Assembly: GCF_000485595.1 (NCBI RefSeq)
Contig: NW_014577068.1
Span: 338,379 to 402,378, forward strand
Source: Priapulus caudatus
Taxonomy: Eukaryota; Priapulida; Priapulimorpha; Priapulimorphida; Priapulidae
DNA: 64,000 nucleotides
Reading direction: 5' to 3'
Shown: positions 47,463 to 59,400 of the stretch, piece by piece
How positions within the stretch are numbered: position 1 is the stretch's first letter
How the letters are laid out: each line of letters opens with the position of its first letter
Notes under the pieces: generated by a model
Database searches by the model: none
Told to the model about the DNA's origin: nothing
The model's input: only the letters and a program-made list of their open reading frames with translations
Translations under genes and position numbers: made by a program

Positions 47463-50400
47463 ATGCAGGCGTGCGTGCGTGCGTGTGCGGTTGCATGCTT
47501 GTCTGTGCCTGAATGCGCGCCTATACATGCTTTCATGTGTGCGTACAGTTGCGGAATCTCTGAGTATTGACTGGCTGTAGTAAATGATGTGTTGACTGTT
47601 GCATGCAGTCAAGGAGCGTGGACAAGCGACATGCTGTGATCACGTTCGACCATTACGACAACAAGTTACGAGTGAAGGATCTCAGCAGTACAAATGGGGT
47701 ATGCCATTAATCCGGTTTAGCCTCACAACGAAATGTAGATTGAATTTAGATTAGCTTAGCTTTAATTCGATTTAAAATTATAATTATATTTACTTGCTTT
47801 GAGCGTAGTTGCATAGTATTTATAAGTCACGAAATGTTTTCAATATGCCAGAATTATCGAACGAAGTTGAGCATTTTGTAACCACAGTTACATCAACAGG
47901 TCTTGGCTCGTTATTTTCTTTGTCTGTTTAAATTATTATTTTCATATTGTTTATTAATGGGGTTGTTCACACGTTATCAGAAGTGCGCAGACCTTACGAT
48001 AGTGGGGCGAGGGTGAGGGCCAATGGCCATAGTATAAGCTTTTAGAAATACAGCCAAACCTGTATATATGATGTTACTCACGTGAAACCTCAACAGTGTA
48101 ATTTATAGACAGGTATACGTTCTGTAGAGGTAATTTCACTGTATATCTGACTAAAGTAAAATTCTAATAGCATCTTTTATAGACAGCTGTATGATATATA
48201 TATGAGGTGGTTCTGCTGTTTAACTGCCACTCAAGCGAAATGCTAAAAGGTTGGCTGGTTTATTGAAGCCTGATCCTTTCGTTCACATGTCTAGTGGAAA
48301 ATCTGAGGTGATTCATTTCGCTAGGAATTTGATTATTTACACTTGCCTGCGAGATTAGTGATGTGAATGAATGGTGAAAGCCAGACTTCATGGTGATATA
48401 CGTGTTTAGATGTAGCAATAGAGTGGAGACAGCTCATAAGAAAGCCTTGTGAAGGCCAACGTTTTACCATGCAAGAAGGTTTTTACATGGTTTTATGAGT
48501 CGTCATTTTGGTGCGGTTTGTGCAAATAAATTGATGCCACACAGAAATAGCGGAATGAAATCAATAAGATGTATAGCCAGCTGAGTAATAAGGCAGTTAT
48601 TAGGGCAGGAACAACGTTCCGTTCTTATTCTGCGGAACTCTATTGCATTCTAAGGCAGTCATATAGTGTACAAAGACGTATAAATCACGTTCGCTAGCTG
48701 CAAATATATATATATACGCGTGCCGCGGACTGAGTGCGAATATATATATATATATATATACGCGTGCCGCGGACTGAGTGCGAATTGTCATTGCTAACGC
48801 AAAAATGTTTTGTGTCTGATGTATTGAATGGATATGTGTTGCAACGTGACGCTACGCGTGTGTGATCCTGAGGATACTCTATAGCGTTAAACTGTGAGCA
48901 AAACTGTTGGGAAGCCACCACTCGTTTTTGTCACAAAGTCAGCGGGGGAGAGGAGTTGCCAGAAATTGCAAGGACTAGAGCAAGTCGATCTGGCTTCAAA
49001 AGAATTCTGACACGCGTTTTTATAGTTGGCAAGTTGCGCTTGTCTGCGAACGAGTTTTTACACTGTTAGATCATCGGAAAGATATCAGCTGATATCTGTG
49101 CACTGTGCGTAACTCAAACGGCTTCTCGGGCGGAAATTCTTTTAACAGAACTATCAGAATCTTTTCGGCAGATGGTGTTTGGTGGCATAGTAACACGTGC
49201 TCAGCAATATAGCAGCTCAGCCTCGCGATCTAACACGTTCCTCTCTTGGAGTAACTGCAGAAAGTGCAAAATTATCTTGTCGTAAGTTGGAGCAAGTTAG
49301 GTCATAGACCAAACCGCACGTATTGTAGACATTCGGTGAAAGGTGTGTGGAGTGTGCCGGCGGGATTCGTTCCTCAGGTGGCACACTTGCAGCATGCTAT
49401 TGCAGTCTGTAGATTTATCTGATTGACTGGAACCCTGAGTGAGAAAACTAGGTAGTTTCAACAACAATGAACAAAGAAATCATGAACAGTCATGAACAAA
49501 CCATGAACAATTGAACAATGAACAATTCATGAACAACAACAGTGGTCCAGAGAGAAGTAGCAGTTAATGATCGTACATATTGCAAGATCACGTAACTATA
49601 ATGTTATCCTTCCTTGTGATGCGGATACATCATGCTGCCGAAACACCCGCAAAATAAATTTCAGCGTACAAGTTCATCCTCTTGTATGGATGCTGATGTA
49701 AAGGAAAGTGTATGAACGTATGTAAATAAATGTTTGTGCTAGAATTACATGGAAGTTTTGCTACAGCAACCACTACATGTCTAATGCCTAATGGCTTCAC
49801 TGTTAAGTGAAAAAACGAAATGCTTCCGTCATTAGCAAAAACAGCACCTGGTTTATTCTTCTAACAGACGTCTCTTTGCATATATGCGGCGCCAGAGGCT
49901 AATTACTGACTTGTTACAAAAGTACAGTGGCATAACATTCGTGGTGTGATTGGAAGAGTATCCGTGCACACGCTATGCTTTCCTTTTACCGGCGTTGGAC
50001 GATAAAAACGAGTTGTTTTCATTTCAACGTGGCACGAGATAATATTGGGGAAGAGGAGATGGAAGCTGTGGTCATACATTTACACTGTGTGGAATTAGAG
50101 TAGGTCTCATAACGACACAAGCCGTGGCAGTTGACCGGCTGTTACTTCACCTCACAGCTGCCGAATCTCCCGTCCCCAGCTATGCTGAATTCTCAAGAGT
50201 ATAAACACTGCATCGGATACATGCTGAAAGTTTACTTATCCACTCGCTACTGTTTTTTCTGGGAAATCTGAAACGATGGAATTTTTTATTTTTGGCGAGC
50301 GCGCAGGAAGCGTGGCTCTCCGCACATAAGCATGTTATTTATTATTCTTCCTAATGACTAAATGTATGTAGGTTGTTATTTCTGTGTGCTATCTTATTGA

Positions 50401-53400
50401 GGTCATCTGATAGGGTTTTGCGGATTATGATAATCTACAATTTCTAGCTCAGGATAATCCAAATAGATGCAACAAAGTATCATATCCTGTGTTACAGTGT
50501 CAGTATAGAAAAACGTGCTTTTGGCTAAGTGTTTTTTTTTTCAAAGAAAGAGTGGAAATTGATTCAGTGAAGTAAACTGGAAATTGTCTTGAATGTCATA
50601 AAACTATAAAGCTTGATAAATTTATAACACATAAGCCGGCAGAAATTAACTTTTGTGTTAATCTACTCCTGGTATAAACATATTAGTGTCTATACAAATC
50701 TAGATATTTATCCGTCATCGCGAAACACACAGTACGTATCCTGTTCTACTTGCAGACGTTTGTGAATGAGACAAGAATCCCACTACAGACGTACGTGAAG
50801 ATGGACCACAATGACCTTGTTCGATTTGGATATGATATCCTTTTTATTGGAGCACTACACTGCTTGTGATGATTTACCGGAAGAAAGACTAAGGGAAATC
50901 ATAATCTAATTGTATTAAATAATTCGGTTAACTAAGCTTGTAATCTTAAGTAATTTCATAGTTTAAACGAACTGCTGGTCACTGGCTTGGATAATCGGCA
51001 ATATGATAATCGATATTGATGTCATCTTGGTTATGGACAATCTTCTATAACAGTTCTTTTTAATCCCTGGATCACTATTTCATTTGGAGTGAGTTGACAA
51101 GCATCTCCAGTGAATATTCAACGTTTGAAGAACCCATTGAGTCACTTAACTAGAGTTTCTACCCAGTTTTTGCATGCCATTGCATTGTCATTCCCACAGT
51201 TATGTCTCTGCTTCCATTCACTGACTGCCATCAATCTTAGGATCTACGAGCTAATCTTAGAATTGGCTGAATTGAGGCAGTGTTCTGCCTCCTACATGGC
51301 ATATGGTCTTGACCTTGTTGACCTTGCTTAGTTGTCTATATATAGTTTTTGTCTCTGTGCATGGTATGATATATCCACACACAAGGAATAAATACGTGAA
51401 CATAGACAGAACAGGGAAAAGTGCAGGATGTTGGAACACATCTTTTCAACAGGTGTACAGTTACTGAAGCTCAGTAGTAATTCTCTGATGATATTGGCCT
51501 TCATCATGATCTTGGCCACATGGCTGTTCTGTGTCATCCTGCTGTCTAAGAAGATACCAATGCGTTTGCTGTTGCGAGCCTTCCGCTGCCAACAGTGTTG
51601 TAGGCCTCGAGACCGTTTTCCTTGGTCTCGGTCTCGGTCTTGGCCTCGGAGTGCAATGACTCGGACTCGGACTCGAGGACTCCGGGTTCGAGCCCATACA
51701 TACATTGTACACAACCGTACATATTGTAACACGCAGTTTACAAGAATTTAAAACTAAAACTCCTAGGTTTTCTAGATACATGGTCTAATCTTGTAACGTT
51801 TTCAATGGCTCGATTAAGATTCTTGTCTCTTTGGTTTGAATCTGCTGTCACTTCGTCCCTTTGCCGCTTTTTCTACCACTTCTTTCTCTTCTTCTTACAC
51901 TTCGAGGTACTATCACTCTCTCAATTTGGTTCAACAAGCCGTGGCATTCTCCGTAAAACACACAATGGATCCGTTACTTTGACACGTTTCGTATGACTCG
52001 TGTCTCTGTGTTTTCGGCTGACTATACACTTTCGAATGTCTACGATGCACTGATGCGATTTTTTCTCTTTTTTCTTTTTTTCTGATTTTTTCTCTTTTTC
52101 CTATTTTTCCCCTTTTTTTAATCAAAACTGGTCTCGGACTCGGACTCGGACTCGGGTTGTGTGGACTCGGACTTGGACTCGGACTCGGGTGGCGGACTCG
52201 GACTCGGACTCGGACTCGGGGAGTGCGGACTCGGACTCAGGGGGTGCGGACTCAACTACAACACTGGCTGCCAACTCTCTCATTCCAACTGTCGGTGATA
52301 GTGATGGCTTTAAACGTGATGGGACAGTATCTTCCGACAGCTGTGTGCGTTGCTGATCTTATTCCAGTTTTACTGGGAGTTCTACTGAATTTGTACGTCA
52401 GTGTAGAAGGCAGGCGTCAGCAAAAATGCAGACAGCATAGTTGTGGACCTACACTCGAAGGTATTTGGTTTAACAACAGCATGAATCTGGGACGAGTCAT
52501 GTATGAGTCTTCCTTTAGATACTACAATGGCTCAGTCTAACAACTACTTATGTGTCGGTTATCGTTTGAAAGTCTTTGAAAGATCGAACGATATCTCGTC
52601 AGTCTGTCTTGTGTCGTGTATAACCTGCTACTTACTTGCAGGATTGCTTGTATGTTTACCAGCATGACTGTCTCACAGGGTCACTGCTCACAGATTCTAC
52701 GCTGGTAATCCGACAGTACGGGTAATCCATCCAGGTGGTTCATGATTTTGGTGTGAATGATGTGCTCTAAAGTCTTGCAGTCAATGGATGTCAGGGACAC
52801 GTCCCTACGCGATTTTACACTTTCATCTTTCTTAAAAAACGGGTGTAATCCATCTATATTCTGTTAGCTGATGGACTGATATGTAATCTGGATTGAGTAC
52901 ATTTTAGGGCTGGATGGCCTATATATAGTTATAGACCCTAGGATTGCTGGCCGTTAATTGCCATTTTTGTAGTATCTTTTCTAGTTAGTTTGGGTGAGAT
53001 GTGCTTATTCAGGATGTTAGATTTGGTGAGGTTGTTGCTGTATTCAAAGCAAGTCGGTGGTAATTTGGTTACACTGTGGCTCTTATATTTCTTTATTTAA
53101 TGGGGGTGTCTGTAACTTAACCTAATGTTGTTGCCATTTATTTACTGTGCATTTGGCTAACGCTCCATTAGGAGTGTTCCAAACTTTGATATCATTAATG
53201 ATTAATGATTAATGATTAATGATTAATGATTAATGATTGATAATTGATAATCCTAACCCTAACCCTAACCCTAACCTAAATAACATTAAACCACAAACTA
53301 ATATATGACCATGACCATATATATTTTTTTTATTATGACCATTAATGACATTAAAGTTGGGAACACTCCTAATGGAGTATCACCCGTGTGCGTTCTTTTC

Positions 53401-56400
53401 TTGCTATGCCATTGAGGTCCGTATAGAGTTCATGGGCTTTCCTTGACTTGAACTGAACTGGACTCGATCATTAGAATATTGGACATCATAGAGAATATTG
53501 CCGTTTTACCTGAGGCTCGGGTGTTCTCTTGTTGGTTAGGTTGAAAAAGTTGGTTGTTTGAGCAATTTCAAGTGTTTTCACGCTTGTCTATGAAAATATT
53601 ATCTAGACTGTACTTGTCGGGCTTACAATGTCGGGTTATGATTGCTTATTTGGGTTGTTTTACCATGCCATACTTGCATTTACTGTAATGGTAGTATTGG
53701 TTGCAATAGAGCTTTGATTTGCTTTCCTGTCTGTCGCAGTATAGGATTAGTCAGTACAGGTAATCTGTGTCTAACTCGACAGGTAGGTTACAGCCGATGA
53801 ATTTATCCTGTCACTATAAGTAGATAGAGAGATATAGTTTAGAGCAGGTATTGTAATTATACAGGAATTATGTATATGTTCGAACCATTGTGTCACCTTA
53901 CGGATCGTTGTAAGCTAATGAGAGTGATTTGCCTGGTAAGTTGCTAGGCAGGGTGCAAATGATGGTCACCGATTATTATGACAATGGATCGTTTTGTTGC
54001 TCTGGTATAAAAGGCTAGAATTTAGGCTCCGGTCACGTATCATGGAAGATATGCCTCATGTGTACCCGCGTGTGTACTGCCTGTGTGCTCATAGTCGGTA
54101 TGTAGCCGTGCGTGCCACAGAAATACTGTCTACATTCTGCCAGAGAATTGATCGGTCTGAGTAGGAAGGAATTTTGCAGACTGAAAACTGGTTTGTTCCT
54201 TGTACAAATTCCTTAAATACAATGTACAAATTACACTTCCTGCGACAAATCGAGCTATAATTTCACACGCAAATAATCATACCCATTACTAGAGATTTTG
54301 TCCAACATATTTCTAGACGAATTTTCCCAGAGTTCTGCTATAAACTCCACATTTAAAAATTTTTATGGCAAATTTGCAATATAGTAGCCTAGCTGCTGGA
54401 GCTCCATATAGACAATTAGAGACATGAACTAATGTTTTGTGCATGTTTACATGTGTACAGTCATTCGGCAAGTATGGAGAACTGGGAGATGCTTCTCGTG
54501 TTCTAGGCGTATTATTAACAATCTAACGCGCCGTCGTTTTCCTTGACCTTCCCCCGAACATTCGACAACCTTTCGCGTCCAGTTTGTTGATTCTTCGGCA
54601 TCGGCGTGCCAGCACAGTGCGCCACTCTCGCCCGGAACGACAATGCCAGCAACGAGTCCGACGTCAACTCTCGGCATGGACAACAGGCGCCCGGTGACGA
54701 TGTCACGTGGTGAGCAGTTCCCTTCCCCTGTCAAGGACTACAAAACACAAGCCAACGGTTAGTGTCACAGTCTGCGTGTTCAGTACTGTATGAAAGGTCG
54801 GTATAGAGATTGTCTTTGTATTGACTCTCTAATACACTGAAAAGTGTAGAAATATGTTGTCTGCTTATGTTGTGCGATAGCACATGTTTCTTCCTTTACT
54901 ATGGCATACATTTAGCTTAACAACACAATCACCACAACAGTATCAGACAGAATGTGAGAATAATTGTTCAGATTTTAGAGTAATGCTGCGTTTACACTGC
55001 ATGCAATGCATTTCAAGTGCATTCCAACACAATCGGCTGAAATTCGATTGTGTTGGAGTCGGAGTCGGCCGAGCACGTTCTATTTCTCCAACTCGGCGAC
55101 TTGACTTCGACTCCGACTCCAACTCCAACACAATCGAATTTCAGCCGATTGTGTTGGAATGTACTTGAAATCGGAACGATTTGCTGACAAAAATCGATAG
55201 TGTAAACGCAGCATAAGGAAAACCTTTTTTTGTCTTTAGAAATCATTTCACTACGAACTTGATAACTGTGTTTTACTAAAAATGAAATTAGGTGTCAGGT
55301 TATGTTGAATCTTTCTGACGTGCACCTTTGTGTCCTAGGCTTGCCAAGTCCGAGAGAGGAGAGGGTAGAGGAACTGGGGCCTACAGATAACCCATCATGC
55401 TGGAGCTACCCCGAATACCAGGTGATACTGATTGTCATCTTATAGAGCGGCCCTAGCCATACCTAATACCAACGTGATACAACGTTCCTGATCTAGTCTA
55501 CCATGCCTAAACGATGATGACTTAATGTGTTGAATGCATACATGGTGTTTACTGTGGAGTGTGGATATGCATTTTTTATTTTTATTTTATTATATGAAGA
55601 CTATCTATGAAGTAGCATTGCAGTTCTTGACATAATCCACTACTTGCCAATGAAATGTGCACTTTATGTACATGGCATATGATCATAGTGGAAAAAATAA
55701 TGTAGCTTAGAACATAACGGTCAATGGGCATATTAAATTTGCAAGAAACTTGGTGTAAAGCTGTGACCTATTTATTACATAACTCTGATTTTTTTTTTTT
55801 AAACAAGAATTTACCAAAATGCTGATGATAGTACAGGCTGTATCTACTTTGGATGTCAAAATCCACAAAACAATTTAGTCAGGTTGAAAAATTAAATAAC
55901 ATTTCATACTTATTCATGGAAAGGTACTAAATGTTTTCTTGAGGGCACATGAAGGTATAAGTAATTAAGGCAAGCTATATGTCATATGTGGAGGGGGTTC
56001 TTGCAATGTATAATATAATTGTGCTATGCAGAACATACATACACGTGTATGCACACACATACACACGAACATACATACACGTGCATGCACACACATACGA
56101 ACATACATACACGTTCGTGCAACTCAAACATGCTTGGAGTCAATGAAGTAAAATCTTTTCAAAGTGTATTTCATGGTTTTCGCACGAAAAGTAGTATCAT
56201 AAATGTATATATATCAATTGTTCGAGAATTTAATCATTGTTCCAGTAAACGGGCTAGGAAACACATCAAGGACTAACTGTATACAGTCATTACTAATCTT
56301 TCTCTCCTCTCTCCTTGTCTGTACAAAATAATGATTAACAGCACTTTGTATTTTTGTATAAAATTTTTGTGTTCGTTTACATCGAGTGCTTTTATTAAAC

Positions 56401-59400
56401 TATGAAGTGATACTATCATTATCACCCACACTGTAAACTTGCAGTGCATATTACAGTCACGTTTTGAAACAGAAACAGAAAGTTTTCTGTGTCCTTGGTT
56501 TTTTAACTGTGTCAAAAACAAAGAAGTAATTAGATTTTTTTCTTTTGCTTAACATCTTTATTTGTTATCAAGCAAAAAAAGTCTAAAGGCTCGAGTAGAA
56601 TGTCAGCGGCTGATTATTGATTTTCTTCGGCAGGGGTACGCCCACGATCCAGCCATCCATCCCTACGGTATAGAGGAAGAGTACCATCACCACTATCATC
56701 GGCATGTGCGTCCGTCCCCACCACGCGTACTGAAGCAGCCACACTCTTACTATGCACCGCCACCAACGTATGGACCTCCCTGCTCTTGTCACCACCCTCA
56801 TGGTGAGTGTCTTGGCAATATGTGCTACTGTATGGAATGACAGTCTTTAGCTGGTTTAAGAAAGAGCAAAGAATATCAACTGGTAGGAAGTCTAACTGAA
56901 GTTGGCTGCTGTCTCATTACAGTGAGTTCTTTCTTTCTGTTGTTATCTAGTGGTCACACCATTTATTTTTTGTCGCTTAATACAGTAAGGTGGGATTCAT
57001 GAATTCTTTTCATAAGACTGAGCAGAATACTAGCAATCATTTATTTACGGAACATAAATTGACATAAAAGACAAAATTGTAATGAATTTTCGCCGAGTTT
57101 TAATTGCCACTTTGCATTCGGAACATTGCAAGCAATGTGTATTCTAGATGCATTCATCTGTAACTGCAATGGAGGAATAGATGCTCAGTGCCAGTGAATG
57201 CATCCTTTATGTTTGGAATCAACGATTTAGAGCAATAACAACTAATTGTATATGAATGCAGTTGCATTCAACCTGTGAAATTCTCCTAGCTGCTCACTGT
57301 TCCCTTAGGAAACGTTCTCGTTGATATGTAAGCAGGTGCTGCCCTCTTTAATGAATTTATGAATTCATGAATTCACTGTTTAGTATTATCATAATATTGG
57401 GTTGTACATGGGTTCATTGTATTATGCATTGTTTAAAGATTCTTACAATTTAATGGGGTTCAGGTTGGATATGTATGTGTCCCTGAATATAATAAATACT
57501 ACGCAATATACTTTCTGTGATGTTCTGGATGTTATACATTCTCTGCCTTCACGTTCACCAATGATGTTGTGGATGTGATGCATCACTAGCTATTATGTAT
57601 GAAATTTCTCCTTGAGGATATTGATCTTCCTCTGGTAACATTCGTTATCAAAGTGCATGTGAGATCCTGCGACACATTTCTGCATGGACGAGCTGTGCCA
57701 AGTGTAGTAGCTTAATCAATGTTAACAGAAGGCCTGGCATGCAGCGTGTAGCTGAATGTGATTGGCACAGCTTTGGTAATGGCCATTGGCGGAACTGTGC
57801 CTTCTGACTCATGCAAGTTTCTTAGTTGGGGCAGCAGTTGCTCACACGCTTTTACAGTGCCAACTATTCAGGATAGTTAACCACCACATATCCAAATTGA
57901 GTACCACATATCCATTTGTGTACATTTACCTGGTGTCATTGAGAATTTGGGAATTACTGTCCATTGATCATGTTCTAAGGAACCTGGTGTACATTTCTTC
58001 CATTGCAGGGAACAAATTTGCTTTAGTAGGCTATGTTATAAATATAAATAGATTTCTTAACTCTAGATAACTAGAATTAATCCAAGCAATGCTGTGCTTA
58101 CAGGTTACTATTACGGAGGCGGGCCGGCAGTGCACAAGGACAGCCCACCACCGTCACAGCCGCCCACCGCCATGGACGGCTCCGAACCGCCCAAGGATGA
58201 TGTGAAGTCGGTGGCGCCCCCTGGGCCACCGCCGCCGTACAGCAGGTACCACGCGCCGCCTGCGCACCTGCTGCACGGCTGGGACGCGTGCCGCCACCAC
58301 CACGACTCGTCGCACGGCTGCTGCGGGGGCCACCGCCCGCTGTACGAGCGCGGCGACCCACGGGGCGACCCACGGGGCGACCCACGGGGCGACCCACGCG
58401 GCGATCCACGGGGCGACCCACGCGGCGACCCCCGCGCCGCTGACTGGTCTGAGCACGCCGCGTACCAGAGCGGCGACGCCGCCAGCCGCCATGACAGTGG
58501 CTACGCCCCGAGTCCGGAGCCGAGCTCGCGGCCCAGCTCGGCCGGACGCTCGCGCTCGATAGAGTGCGCCGGTGCAGCATCGGAGGCGTTCCTCTCGTTG
58601 CCTGCGGAGGTCAGGAACGTCGAGAGGAAGGAGGAGGTCGAACGTAGCGACACGGTGCCGACGAAGGAGGTCAGCGCGGACTTTAGTTCCATGGTTCGAT
58701 CGTCCTCGTCTCCGCTGCAGGATGCGACGACGCAGGGATCGCTGACACCCGTGCTGTCCCCTGGCGGGAAAAGCGATAGCGGTGAGTTAATGACTTCCCA
58801 GTTGCATGGCAGTGGGGGCAGTGGATCCAGAAGTGAATTCTAGAGGGGGGGGGCAAATCGTGCGAGCTCAAGGGCACGAAGCGCCTGAGGTTAGACTAAA
58901 ATACCCTTGCCCTGAAAATTCTAGGGGGGGGGGCGACCGCCCCCTGTGCCCCCTGCATCCGCCACTGCATGGTGTCACCAACTTTGTTTATCTTGCCGAC
59001 TGCATGCTACTGCTGTAGTTAAACAAACGTCTCCTAGAGGTCAGCAAGCTTCCTTCAGTCTTAATTCGTTTATGACTGCAGTGTGTGTGGTGTGAATGGC
59101 TGAGTATTGAATTTTCTATCCCACAGTTGACCTGCTTTTCCGTTCTAACTGATTTAGGACATTTTACAAATCTTGATCTATTTGAAACCCTGAAAAAATT
59201 TGATACACCGTATGACCTTCACAACTAATACCAGTGCTAACTGCAAAATCACCAGTTTTTGAAACAGATGTAGTGAGCAGCTCATATGTTTGCCACGTTT
59301 GTTGAAGAATACAGAGAAAATATTTTTACTTCTTCGTGTTTACAAAGGGAACTTGAGTACACGTTTCTTGCGAGCAATACTTTATTTTTCGTGTGTTTTC

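Larger units (their letters stand above)
50835..54559 (+). other. U12-type AT-AC intron, 3,725 bp
   Basis: ATATCCTTT donor, TTCCTTGAC branch site, AC acceptor, and correct frame on both sides. It is spliced by the minor spliceosome if functional. It contains a LINE relic, a hAT-like insertion and a small TIR element. Confidence 0.85.

Noticed and set aside
51680-51705. tRNA-like T-arm (ccgggttcgagccc)
   Set aside because: No acceptor, D or anticodon arm around it; it is part of the hAT-like element's end.
58349-58432. RGD motifs as integrin ligands
   Set aside because: CEP170 is a centriolar, cytoplasmic protein; the RGD text comes from a 12-bp repeat.
58098-58580. 160- and 112-codon minus-strand frames
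   Set aside because: They are the antisense of the GC-rich CEP170 exon 7; the sense strand has splice sites and phase support.
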